A DNA stretch of 29,165 bases from a virus. The position numbers were made by a program, and so were the translations under genes. The stretch spans positions 1-29,165 of IMG/VR virus record IMGVR_UViG_3300047356_000653, one strand, 5' to 3'. Under the pieces are notes generated by a model that was not told where the DNA came from, did no database searches, and saw only the letters and a program-made list of their open reading frames with translations. Of the stretch, positions 14,323 to 21,657 are shown piece after piece (within the stretch, counting starts at the first letter, position 1; each line of letters begins with the position of its first letter).

Positions 14323-14892
14323 ATGGAACATTTTATTAGAGTAGTAATGGAAAAGCAGGAAGTACTAAAAGGCTTAAATGAGTCAATATTTCCAACACAC
14401 GAGGTTTTTGAATCAGAGCAAGGTGCTACTGTAATTCAAATTCCATTACCTAGCGCACTATCAGAAGATCAAGCTGATGCTATGGCTAACAAAGTAGCTG
14501 ATCATTTTTTTAATGAAGGTTACGACGACTTTGACATTGAAGTAAGTTCAGACGGTGAAATTGACGAAACTGATGAAATCACATACGAAGATGATGACGA
14601 GTTTTTTGAAGACTACGGTGTTATGTGGTACAACGAAGATGAAGAAATTGATGAAGCAGAATACCAAGGACGCAAAGTTAAACTAGGCAAGCCAATGGCA
14701 GGTGATGTTAAGAAGTTTAAAGTATATGTAAAGAATCCAAAGGGTAATGTAGTTAAAGTTAACTTTGGACAAAAAGGTGTAAAAATCAAAAAAAGCAATC
14801 CATCACGTAGACGTTCATTTAGAGCAAGACACAACTGTGATAACCCAGGACCACGTCATAAGGCACGTTACTGGTCATGTAGGAAGTGGTAA
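14323..14892 (+). CDS. acidic phage protein with basic Cys-containing C-terminal module, 189 aa
   Basis: A 189-residue protein with two opposite halves. Residues 25-112 are very acidic (DDFDIEVSSDGEIDETDE..., many Asp/Glu). From about 113 the chain turns strongly basic: a beta-like stretch (FKVYVKNPKGNVVKVNFG), then NPSRRRSFRARHNCDNPGP and a KARYWSCRKW end. That C-terminal module recurs, from memory, in virion-related proteins of marine phages and giant-genome phages; its two cysteines and His suggest a metal site. GGGAAAAG stands before the start. Likely virion or assembly protein; function unknown. Confidence 0.8.
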   Translation: MEHFIRVVMEKQEVLKGLNESIFPTHEVFESEQGATVIQIPLPSALSEDQADAMANKVADHFFNEGYDDFDIEVSSDGEIDETDEITYEDDDEFFEDYGVMWYNEDEEIDEAEYQGRKVKLGKPMAGDVKKFKVYVKNPKGNVVKVNFGQKGVKIKKSNPSRRRSFRARHNCDNPGPRHKARYWSCRKW

Positions 14893-14895
14893 ATT

Positions 14896-15231
14896 ATGAA
14901 AATAGTAGAGATGGGAATCGAAGACAATCAGAATCTTAACTTTGATGTTGTAGATGACGTTTGTGTCTTTATGCGTAATGATCCAATGTTTTATCGTAAG
15001 TCGTTTTTTCCAGCGATTAGTCAGATGGCAGAAATGCAAAGATCTGGAAAAACATTAGATAAAAATAAATGTCTTTCAGGAATGATCGAAAATGCATTAA
15101 ACGCTTATGTAAGAAAATATAATATTGCAGATTTACCCGACGAAGTATTTAATAACGATGACAGACAAAAAATTATTGATCAAATATTTTCTGAAGAATG
15201 CGAACTAATAAAGAATGGTGAGTATGCATGA
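14896..15231 (+). CDS. conserved phage protein, 111 aa
   Basis: A 111-residue, mainly helical, acidic protein. Its core DDVCVFMRNDPMFYRKSFFP (residues 20-39) is, from memory, a well-kept signature in marine T4-like phages and usually lies beside the nucleotidyltransferase gene, as here. No catalytic motif is visible. It has AGGAAG before the ATG and overlaps the next start as ATGA. Probable virion assembly component by context only. Confidence 0.8.
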   Translation: MKIVEMGIEDNQNLNFDVVDDVCVFMRNDPMFYRKSFFPAISQMAEMQRSGKTLDKNKCLSGMIENALNAYVRKYNIADLPDEVFNNDDRQKIIDQIFSEECELIKNGEYA

Positions 15232-16184
15232 GACTAAGACAACTCTTCGAAGCTCCCCGCACAGCAGTAATGGCCTTTGGTCGAATGAATCCTCCAACTA
15301 TTGGTCACCAAAAACTTGTAGATAAAATTAAAAGTCTTCCGGGCGATCATTACGTATTTCTTAGCCAATCACAAAAACCTAAAACTGACCCGTTAGCATT
15401 TGTAGATAAACTACGCTATGCTAAATTTTTCTTTCCTAACGTAACAGTAGGACATCCAGAAGTTAAAACAATTATACAGGCAATGCAAAAACTAGAAGAA
15501 CTAGGGTACGAACGTATTATCTATGTTGCAGGTAGTGATAGAGTTGATTCATTTACAAAATTATTAAATCAATACAATGGTCAAGCTGATAAATCAGGCA
15601 ATATTCCTTACAGCTTTAAATTAATTAAAGTAGTAAGTGCAGGCGAGCGTGATCCGGATGCAGATGGTGCAGAAGGCATGAGTGCAAGTAAAATGAGAGC
15701 GGCAGCGGCAGAAGGTGATTTAGAGTCATTTAAGCAAGGGGTTCCGCAACAAGATTTAGCAGACGAAATGTTTGCGGCTGTAAGACAAGGCATGGGCATT
15801 AGAGACAAAGAGCCTGAAATGGCAGAAGGTTGGTTCAGCGGTGATCCACTTGAAGCACCTAAATGGTTAACTGATAAAAATAAGGCTATGTGGGAACAAA
15901 TAAAGCCTACTACTAAAGATAAAAGACTTGTTCTAAATCTAAAGAAAGTGCAAAGATTTATTCAGGCTGGACTCATTGACGAAGCTAATCAAGTAATTGC
16001 AAAAGAACTAATGATGATGCAGTCAACTACGGAACGTACACTTACTAAGCCAGAAGAAAAAGAAAAAGAACGTGTTGTAAAAGGTATGAAAAAAGCCAAA
16101 GGCAATTTTAAGGATCGTTACGGTAAAGATGCTGAAGCAGTCATGTATGCTACAGCAACAAAATTAGCAAAGAAGAATGCATAA
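15228..16184 (+). CDS. nucleotidyltransferase domain protein with virion-type ends, 318 aa
   Basis: A 318-residue protein whose residues 10-180 form a cytidylyltransferase/NMN-adenylyltransferase fold. GRMNPPTIGH (18-27) is the (H/T)xGH nucleotide-binding motif, VAGSDR is the mid-domain strand, and MSASKMR (151-157) stands for the ISSTxxR motif. Residues 195-318 are a separate helical region ending in RYGKDAEAVMYATATKLAKK, a tail I associate with phage structural proteins. The N-terminus MRLRQLFE resembles a capsid-targeting sequence with an LxE cleavage site. Substrate unknown: NMN/nicotinate mononucleotide, FMN or a phospho-alcohol are possible. An enzyme carried inside the capsid is an attractive inference. 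Confidence 0.85.
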   Translation: MRLRQLFEAPRTAVMAFGRMNPPTIGHQKLVDKIKSLPGDHYVFLSQSQKPKTDPLAFVDKLRYAKFFFPNVTVGHPEVKTIIQAMQKLEELGYERIIYVAGSDRVDSFTKLLNQYNGQADKSGNIPYSFKLIKVVSAGERDPDADGAEGMSASKMRAAAAEGDLESFKQGVPQQDLADEMFAAVRQGMGIRDKEPEMAEGWFSGDPLEAPKWLTDKNKAMWEQIKPTTKDKRLVLNLKKVQRFIQAGLIDEANQVIAKELMMMQSTTERTLTKPEEKEKERVVKGMKKAKGNFKDRYGKDAEAVMYATATKLAKKNA

Positions 16185-16405
16185 TGGATATTGCCGATCT
16201 TCAACATCTAGCTGGTATACGTAATAAATTTACAGGATACTCGGAATATAAGATTGAAGAAAATCCAAGCGAGACAGCTGCCGAATTAAAAAAGAAAGAA
16301 AAGGCAATGGGTCTAAAGCCAGGAGATAAAGACTGGTTTAAATTATGGTTTTCAAAACCGTATATGAATGGTCCAACACAATTTAGAGGACGTACAAAAA
16401 AATGA
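16184..16405 (+). CDS. small conserved phage protein, 73 aa
   Basis: A 73-residue protein with a leucine-rich helical start (MDIADLQHLAGIRNKF), an acidic middle and the aromatic segment GDKDWFKLWFSKPYMNGPTQF before a basic end. The 'LxxLAGI' opening is frequent in virion proteins of marine T4-like phages as I recall. It shares one base with the upstream stop and ATGA with the next start, so it is part of the tightly coupled 14.3-20.4 kb run. Function unknown. Confidence 0.75.
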   Translation: MDIADLQHLAGIRNKFTGYSEYKIEENPSETAAELKKKEKAMGLKPGDKDWFKLWFSKPYMNGPTQFRGRTKK

Positions 16406-16890
16406 AAATGTACGAATTATTAGAAGATGGTAGAATTGTTAAAGGTGTAAACACTACACCTGACGTTGATGTTAATTCTATTTCTCGCGAAGCAGGTAAA
16501 TTTGGAAACAAAGTAGATAAAGACGGAAAGCCGCCAACACTTAGTAAGAAAGTAAAAGGTGCAAGTACTAATGTATTATACAACTTAGGATTAGCCGAAG
16601 ATGTAATAATGAAAGAAAGTTACAAAGCATGGTTTAAAGATAAGTTTACTCCTGATCCAGAGTATAAAGCATGGAGAAGAATGTATAAACATGATCCTAA
16701 AAAAGCAAAATCTACTTTTAGAGATAAACATAAACAGTTTCTAGCAACATACACACAAGCAGGTAATGAAGAAAAATTTACAGATTATGAACTTGCTGTT
16801 ATGGAAGGTGGTCATAGTTTAGATAACAATGAATTAGAAATAAAAAAACCTGGCAGAATATTTACCGCATTGGACGCACTGAAAAAATGA
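16402..16890 (+). CDS. hypothetical protein with capsid-targeting-like start, 162 aa
   Basis: A basic, lysine-rich 162-residue protein. It opens with MKMYELLE, matching the M-[KR]-x3-[L/F]-x-E pattern of its neighbours, with LLE as a possible prohead-protease site. The middle (residues 73-115) is rich in Lys, Trp, Tyr and Phe (YKAWFKDKFTPDPEYKAWRRMYKHDPKKAK). No enzyme motif or membrane segment. Translation is coupled on both sides by ATGA overlaps. Its charge would suit a protein packed with DNA inside the head, like the internal proteins of T4; this is inference. Confidence 0.75.
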   Translation: MKMYELLEDGRIVKGVNTTPDVDVNSISREAGKFGNKVDKDGKPPTLSKKVKGASTNVLYNLGLAEDVIMKESYKAWFKDKFTPDPEYKAWRRMYKHDPKKAKSTFRDKHKQFLATYTQAGNEEKFTDYELAVMEGGHSLDNNELEIKKPGRIFTALDALKK

Positions 16891-17375
16891 AAAAGTTAGA
16901 TATAAGTCAAGCAGAACCGATACGTAAAAAGTTTTGTCCTAGTTGGGAAATTCGTAAGGGAACTTATCTATATAAAAAAGTTGCACTAGACGATTATAAT
17001 CAAGTGCTACGTTTTTTAATGATGATTGAACAACCACAAATTAAATTAGATCACTTTGCTGACTTTATGAATTTCTATAACGAACTAACTATTGCTATTA
17101 CCACACACGATGTAAAAGGACTTACACAATTAGATTTTGAACTTGCACTATACATAGACAAAGCCTTAGAGAAAATGGATGCTAGACAACTAGAAGAAAA
17201 TTTTGCTGATGGTAAGAAAAAAGGCAAAAGCAGACCAGGTAGAGTAAAGAAGTCAGGTGCTAGTTGTAATGGTAGTGTAACATCATTACGCAAACGTGCT
17301 AAGAACGCTAGTGGTGAGAAGGCTAAAATGTATCACTGGTGTGCTAATATGAAATCAGGTAAGAAGAAAAAATGA
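16887..17375 (+). CDS. hypothetical protein with basic Cys-containing C-terminal module, 162 aa
   Basis: The first 110 residues are a helical domain with PSWEIRKGTYLYKK and FADFMNFYNELTIAI segments. The last 52 residues form a strongly basic module: GKSRPGRVKKSGASCNGSV, then LRKRAKNASGEKAKMYHWC and a KKKK end, with cysteines in ASC and HWCAN. I recall this module in several phage virion-associated proteins. It resembles in style, though not in alignment, the basic Cys end of the 14323 protein. Metal or DNA binding is possible. Coupled by ATGA overlap to the preceding gene. Confidence 0.78.
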   Translation: MKKLDISQAEPIRKKFCPSWEIRKGTYLYKKVALDDYNQVLRFLMMIEQPQIKLDHFADFMNFYNELTIAITTHDVKGLTQLDFELALYIDKALEKMDARQLEENFADGKKKGKSRPGRVKKSGASCNGSVTSLRKRAKNASGEKAKMYHWCANMKSGKKKK

Positions 17376-17497
17376 CCAAAGAAGAACTAGAACACTACAT
17401 AGCAAAGTATAAAGAACACGAAGCACGTAGAGCTAGTACTAATGAACGTAATGCATATTGGAGAGAATACAATGAAAGTAAACGAATTAACAAATGA
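17372..17497 (+). CDS. very small charged protein, 41 aa
   Basis: A 41-residue frame in ATGA overlap with the preceding stop: MTKEELEHYIAKYKEHEARR and a basic, asparagine-rich end. Predicted to be one or two charged helices. It is supported by the shared overlap and by filling an otherwise empty 97-base gap; its last 26 bases overlap the next gene. No family recognised. Confidence 0.55.
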   Translation: MTKEELEHYIAKYKEHEARRASTNERNAYWREYNESKRINK

Positions 17498-17654
17498 AGT
17501 GTTTTCAATAAAAGAAACAACTACTGCTGGAGCAGTTGCATCAGTAGCTAATCCTACAGTAGCTAAAGCTAAACCAAAAAAGAAAAAAGTAAAATCAGTA
17601 AATGCATTAGATAGCAATGCTAACTTATTTGGCGGCGGAACAGTAAAACGATAA
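17472..17654 (+). CDS. small Ala/Lys-rich phage protein, 60 aa
   Basis: A 60-residue protein from ATG 17472, chosen over an in-frame ATG 30 bases earlier because GGAGAG stands just before it. It begins MKVNELTNE (one residue longer than the neighbours' MKxxxLxE pattern), has a small-residue stretch (TTAGAVASVANPTVAKAK), then KPKKKKVK and a LFGGGTVKR end. Small internal or scaffold-like virion proteins look like this. Its TAA stop is part of the following GATAAATAC motif. Confidence 0.7.
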   Translation: MKVNELTNEVFSIKETTTAGAVASVANPTVAKAKPKKKKVKSVNALDSNANLFGGGTVKR

Positions 17655-17658
17655 ATAC
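17650..17658 (+). promoter_or_regulatory. late promoter motif GATAAATAC
   Basis: GATAAATAC lies 26 bases before the gene at 17685, which has GGAG at 17674-17677. The motif includes the TAA stop of the upstream gene. Confidence 0.7.
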
Positions 17659-17684
17659 GTTATATAAGTTATTGGAGTAAATTT

Positions 17685-18017
17685 ATGAAAACTAAAGAAT
17701 TTAGAGAAGGACTTGGCGATTTAGCCGCAAAGGCTGAAATGGATCACGAAGTACAAATGGCCCGTGCTGATCTATATAAAATTGCAAAATACGCAATTCA
17801 GTTACACGACATGCTAAAAGGTGTAAGTGAAGCAGAAGGTATTGAAGGTTGGCAACAAGCTAAAATTACAAAAGCCGCAGATTATCTAGGAAGTGTATAT
17901 CACAATTTAGAATATGATCAAAAATTTGGTAGCGGACAAAGCATGGAAGTTGAACCAACTGTTGCTGAACAAACTTATCGCGAACGATTACAAAGTAAAC
18001 TAGACGAAAAAAAGTAA
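17685..18017 (+). CDS. conserved phage protein, 110 aa
   Basis: A 110-residue, mainly helical protein opening MKTKEFRE (capsid-targeting-like, FRE in place of LxE). Its core MDHEVQMARADLYKIAKYAI (residues 19-38) followed by QLHDMLKG and a WQQAKITKAADYLGSVYHNLEY segment is strongly kept in marine T4-like phages as I recall it, always unnamed and near structural genes. It is led by a late-promoter motif and a good ribosome binding site. No enzyme motif. Confidence 0.82.
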   Translation: MKTKEFREGLGDLAAKAEMDHEVQMARADLYKIAKYAIQLHDMLKGVSEAEGIEGWQQAKITKAADYLGSVYHNLEYDQKFGSGQSMEVEPTVAEQTYRERLQSKLDEKK

Positions 18018-18026
18018 GGTAGAACA

Positions 18027-19685
18027 ATGAAAATTTCTACCTTACTAGAATTTGCAATAAATCCACAGGTCGAACAAATGCTCGACGACGGCGTGGCTCG
18101 CATATGGGGCGGGCAACTCCAACGTGCCGTTGAAGAGATTGGTAATAGTACAGGCAGTAGAAGACAAGTACATTATTTTGCAAGTAAGGTTGCAGAAATT
18201 AGAAACTTAGAATGGATTGTTGTTCGTATACAAGGAAGAGTAACTTACATTACAGCTGAACGTCTTGAAGATAATTCTCCTAAAGAAATACAGTACGGAG
18301 ACTTGCCTTTACCTAGTAACGAAAAAGCAGAAATTCTTAATGATATTGCAGGTGCCGGACTTCTTCCGCCATACATTGAAAACTTATGGATGGAAGAAGG
18401 CGACGAAATACAAAAGGCGGCTGCAGAAATTCAAGATAGATGGAGAGCTGGCAGAGTTGCAAGTAGGGCAGATGATACTGCCACTAGAGTAACTGCTACA
18501 TCTAATACTGATAGTACGTTTAACGTTGACGATGTAAGAGCCGCAATTGAACGTGGTGAAGAAACATCTGTTGTAAACGACGGTGGCAATATTGAAGTAG
18601 TAAGTGATACTTCAAAATTAAATAATCTAGTATCTTTTGCTAGTTCTGGTAAAGGTGGGCTTGCTAATGACTTTGACGAAAAAGATGCAATAAATGAATT
18701 GCAAACATTTCTTGTCAGTCTTGGTCTAAACGTTGGTAACAACGGTGTAGACGGACTTTATGGAAGGAAAACTGTTGCCGCAGTTAAGAAGTTCCAAAGT
18801 GCAATAAAGGATCTTGCAGTTGATGGAGATGCAGGACCTCGGACTATTCAAGCTATATCAACTGTTGAATCAGACTTGCTCCGTATGCAAGAACTTGTAG
18901 ATAGACACCTTAGCGAATCTTTTACATATAAAAGTAACTTAGCAAGATTATTAGAAGCAGATTTAACTGATGCTGAAGCCGCAGAGCTACAAGAATTAAT
19001 CGACAAGTACAAAGATTTTAGTACAGAATTTCCAGGCTTTATGGACGGTGTATATACTAAAGCACAAGAAGCGGCAGCCGGAGTACAAACACTCCCACTA
19101 GACAATGATGAAGTAGTCTCTACTGATGGCAACGACGGGGCAGATGCTGAAACTACTGATGACGGTCTTGGCGAAGATCTGAAGATGCCAAAAGTTGGTG
19201 ATTTATCAACGCCATTAATGACCGATATGCTTAAAGACTTTGATCCAACTCAATATCCAATGGCAGGTGAACCTATTAATATTGAAGATATTGAAATCTT
19301 AAAAAACGAAACACAATACGATAAACGTACAGACCCAGATTATCCTTACTCACCAAGTAATATCGTTGAGCCAGAAGTCGACGATTCCCAGGATATAAAC
19401 ACTGATAATACTACTGATAATACTACTGATACTACTACTGATACTACTACTACTAACGGACTAACGATTGTTACTTCGCCTGGTAACGGCGTTGGACAAA
19501 TTCAAATTAACAGAGCAAGAGAGCTAAGTTATACTATATTGAAAACTTCTGATAATCCACCTAAATTTAGGTATAGAGATCCAGGCGACAATGTATCGTC
19601 AACTGTATACGATAATGTACAAGATATGATGACAGATATCGAAAGATTTGCAGAATTGCGTAGACGAGCAGGTACTCTAAAATGA
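18027..19685 (+). CDS. large virion-type protein with peptidoglycan-binding domain, 552 aa
   Basis: A 552-residue acidic protein. It begins MKISTLLE, a good match to a capsid-targeting sequence. Residues about 1-215 are mixed and charged. Residues about 217-275 form a PG_binding_1 domain (DGLYGRKTVAAVKKFQ, then VDGDAGPRT), as in the endolysin at 6739. A helical region follows (to about 350), then an acidic stretch, a Thr/Asp low-complexity segment (about 460-478) and a short folded end. Cell-wall binding plus late, structural context suggests a virion protein that meets peptidoglycan, or a prohead-packed cell-wall factor. No hydrolase motif seen. Confidence 0.8.
   Translation: MKISTLLEFAINPQVEQMLDDGVARIWGGQLQRAVEEIGNSTGSRRQVHYFASKVAEIRNLEWIVVRIQGRVTYITAERLEDNSPKEIQYGDLPLPSNEKAEILNDIAGAGLLPPYIENLWMEEGDEIQKAAAEIQDRWRAGRVASRADDTATRVTATSNTDSTFNVDDVRAAIERGEETSVVNDGGNIEVVSDTSKLNNLVSFASSGKGGLANDFDEKDAINELQTFLVSLGLNVGNNGVDGLYGRKTVAAVKKFQSAIKDLAVDGDAGPRTIQAISTVESDLLRMQELVDRHLSESFTYKSNLARLLEADLTDAEAAELQELIDKYKDFSTEFPGFMDGVYTKAQEAAAGVQTLPLDNDEVVSTDGNDGADAETTDDGLGEDLKMPKVGDLSTPLMTDMLKDFDPTQYPMAGEPINIEDIEILKNETQYDKRTDPDYPYSPSNIVEPEVDDSQDINTDNTTDNTTDTTTDTTTTNGLTIVTSPGNGVGQIQINRARELSYTILKTSDNPPKFRYRDPGDNVSSTVYDNVQDMMTDIERFAELRRRAGTLK
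19401..19455 (+). repeat. ACT/GATACT-type short tandem repeat in a coding region
   Basis: About 55 bases built of repeated ACT and GATAAT/GATACT units, coding for a Thr/Asp/Asn stretch (TDNTTDNTTDTTTDTTTT). All unit changes keep the frame. This could be a length-variable linker arising by slippage. Confidence 0.85.
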
Positions 19686-20419
19686 AAACAATACAAATAA
19701 TATCTGAACAAATACGTAGTGCCGAAAGTTTAGCTAGGGCGTTTACTGAAGAACAGTGGAGAGCTATAGTAGATTACTTTAGAAAAAAACGTAACCTATC
19801 TCCGCTTACTGAACTAAAAATCACCCAATTCTTATCAACATGCGGATCAGACATGATCGAGTCAGGTGAAGCATCAAGTCACACTCCTAGTAGCTGGAAT
19901 AGAGACGCCGCAAGATACGGTGTTGCTGCCGAAGTGTCCGTCCTACCAACATGGAATCAGATATACGAACATTTACTACAAGCTAAAGGTCATCCAACTC
20001 CTCCACCAGACTTAGACGTGGGCGGGGCAAATTCTTTTACTAGATATGATGATACACCTGAAACAATTGATGACATTAGAAATCTAGTAACAGATAATAC
20101 CCTAGATTCTTTTCCTAATTTTGCCACTCAAAATGAAACTGGATATGATCAATCAGGTAGACTTTATCTATCAAAACTTTTGGCGGCTTCGTTTGAAAGA
20201 AGAAATGATGCCCAAATAAGTTTCTTTCAAAATGAAACAATAGCTGGCACAGATATGGGCACAAGGCCAATGCAGTCATGGAAAAGAATGACTCAACGAT
20301 TACAACAAATAGTAACAACTAATGGACAAGTTACTAAAGAAGAAATAGATCTTAATTTCTTCTCCTGGCTTAAAACATGGGATACTGCTTGGCAGAAGCA
20401 TCAAAGAGATAATCTATGA
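19682..20419 (+). CDS. hypothetical protein, 245 aa
   Basis: A 245-residue protein in ATGA overlaps with both neighbours. It opens MKTIQIISEQ, where ISE is a possible prohead-protease site one residue later than in neighbours. A helical N-terminal part (EEQWRAIVDYFRKKRNL, 23-39) is followed by a Pro-rich turn (HPTPPPDLD) and a polar C-terminal half with several tryptophans (FFSWLKTWDTAW). One cysteine; no known motif. Context suggests a virion protein. Confidence 0.72.
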   Translation: MKTIQIISEQIRSAESLARAFTEEQWRAIVDYFRKKRNLSPLTELKITQFLSTCGSDMIESGEASSHTPSSWNRDAARYGVAAEVSVLPTWNQIYEHLLQAKGHPTPPPDLDVGGANSFTRYDDTPETIDDIRNLVTDNTLDSFPNFATQNETGYDQSGRLYLSKLLAASFERRNDAQISFFQNETIAGTDMGTRPMQSWKRMTQRLQQIVTTNGQVTKEEIDLNFFSWLKTWDTAWQKHQRDNL

Positions 20420-21054
20420 AGCTAATAAATTTATATCCTGAATTTACTAGCGATCCTTACCTTACTATTCCAATTGACCAACACTTAGTTGAAACATTAC
20501 CGTTCAAAGACTTTGACAAGGACGGATACGAAGTTCCTACTCCTTTAGAACATTTACATTACGAAGCAAACGGTATTGAACTTAATCGTGACATACAATT
20601 TCATATTGCACCAGTGCAAGAATGGTACCATGATGTAGAACAAAGTGAACACGGTCTTGTATTAGATCATTGTATGCTATTAACTCGTTATGCATTTGCA
20701 GGCGAGGCAAGAGAACAAATAGAACGTGTTTGTAAAAATCGCCCTATACTACAGAAACTCCTAAATATTCAGCCTAAGTGGGGAATTGATTTTTCACTAG
20801 ATTATGTAACACATGATATTGTAATGGAAGTTATACATATTGAACAAGACTTTTCCAGTGCTGAAGAAGCATACGATGCAAAAGAACGTTTAGAACAAAT
20901 CATTAATAGTACCGATTGGTACGATGGTGCAATGCGTTTATATAAACACAAAAATGAATGGGAGAATCTTAGCTCCGACGATCATTCAGATTATAAAGCT
21001 CAATTCTTTGGATGGGAACGAGCTTTTGACAATAAAAAAGTATTTTCTACTTGA
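20416..21054 (+). CDS. hypothetical protein, 212 aa
   Basis: A 212-residue acidic protein opening MKLINLYPE. It contains two similar-looking strands (RDIQFHIAPVQEWYHDVEQS and GIDFSLDYVTHDIVMEVIHIEQD) and a tryptophan-rich end. No cofactor or membrane motif is recognised. It is the last gene of the overlapping 14.3-21.0 kb run; the -35 box of the next promoter uses its last codon and stop (TACTTGA). Confidence 0.72.
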   Translation: MKLINLYPEFTSDPYLTIPIDQHLVETLPFKDFDKDGYEVPTPLEHLHYEANGIELNRDIQFHIAPVQEWYHDVEQSEHGLVLDHCMLLTRYAFAGEAREQIERVCKNRPILQKLLNIQPKWGIDFSLDYVTHDIVMEVIHIEQDFSSAEEAYDAKERLEQIINSTDWYDGAMRLYKHKNEWENLSSDDHSDYKAQFFGWERAFDNKKVFST

Positions 21055-21079
21055 CAATCCTCTAAATAGAGCTTATAAT
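21051..21079 (+). promoter_or_regulatory. perfect sigma70-type promoter with inverted repeat in the spacer
   Basis: TTGACA (21051-21056), 17 bases, TATAAT (21074-21079); no mismatch. The spacer holds CTCTA-AA-TAGAG (21060-21071), a small symmetric site that could bind a regulator. The start point would be near 21086, and AGGAGA precedes the following ATG. Confidence 0.88.
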
Positions 21080-21113
21080 ATAACTTAACATTTAACCTAA
21101 CAGGAGAAATCAT

Positions 21114-21374
21114 ATGGGTGACAGAGTCTACGGTGGCGACGAAAAAGCCAAGTTAGAAAAATTAGTTCGCGAAGGCGTAACTGTATTGCAAGAAATTGAA
21201 GATCTAAATCAAGGACTAAAAGAAACAGTTAAGGCTGTTGCTGAAGAAATGGATGTAAAGCCTTCTTTAATTAATAAAGCAATTAAAGTTGCTAAGAATC
21301 GTGATTGGGATAAGCATTTTGACGAGTTTGATGATTTGGAAACTATTGTTACAACTTTAGGTTACGACAAATAA
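21114..21374 (+). CDS. DsbA-like small DNA-binding protein, 86 aa
   Basis: An 86-residue, highly charged helical protein (EKLVREGVTVLQEIEDLNQG, LKETVKAVAEEMDVKPSLINKAIKVAK, then an acidic end). Size, helix pattern and the 'LxVxPxLxNKAIxxA' segment resemble T4 DsbA, a double-stranded DNA-binding protein tied to late promoters. The match is by pattern memory only. It has its own strong promoter and ribosome binding site (AGGAG), so it is likely an abundant early product. It could alternatively be another small transcription factor. Confidence 0.65.
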   Translation: MGDRVYGGDEKAKLEKLVREGVTVLQEIEDLNQGLKETVKAVAEEMDVKPSLINKAIKVAKNRDWDKHFDEFDDLETIVTTLGYDK

Positions 21375-21375
21375 C

Positions 21376-21657
21376 ATGCAAAAAATTAAGGACTTTTGGA
21401 TTAACAGCTATAAAAGTGACAAAATTGCATTTGCATTTGAACTCATTAGCTTTGTCTTTACAGTAGCCGCTAGTTTGACATTAGCGTTCAATGCTAAAGA
21501 CCCTAATATGCTAATTATCTATCCTTTCTTTTTTGTAGGATCGGTTACACAATGCTACGCGGCTGTACGCAGAGGCGCGGCATGGGTAATGTTACTAACA
21601 GGATATTTTGCTGTTATTAACGTATTTGGATATGGAGTTGCCGCAGGATGGTGGTAA
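21376..21657 (+). CDS. membrane protein, three predicted helices, 93 aa
   Basis: A 93-residue membrane protein with a basic/amphipathic start (IKDFWINSYKSDKIAF), then helices at about 19-38, 45-62 and 68-88. The loop RRGAAW between helices 2 and 3 is basic and should face the cytoplasm. I recall close relatives in marine T4-like phages, unnamed. It lies one base after the DsbA-like stop and overlaps the next membrane protein by ten bases; the two may form one complex. No Shine-Dalgarno better than weak is seen. Confidence 0.78.
   Translation: MQKIKDFWINSYKSDKIAFAFELISFVFTVAASLTLAFNAKDPNMLIIYPFFFVGSVTQCYAAVRRGAAWVMLLTGYFAVINVFGYGVAAGWW

Noticed and set aside
19401-19455. Tandem repeat as a CRISPR array or recombination site
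   Set aside because: Units are 3-12 bases without spacers, stay in frame within a coding region and encode a Thr/Asp linker.
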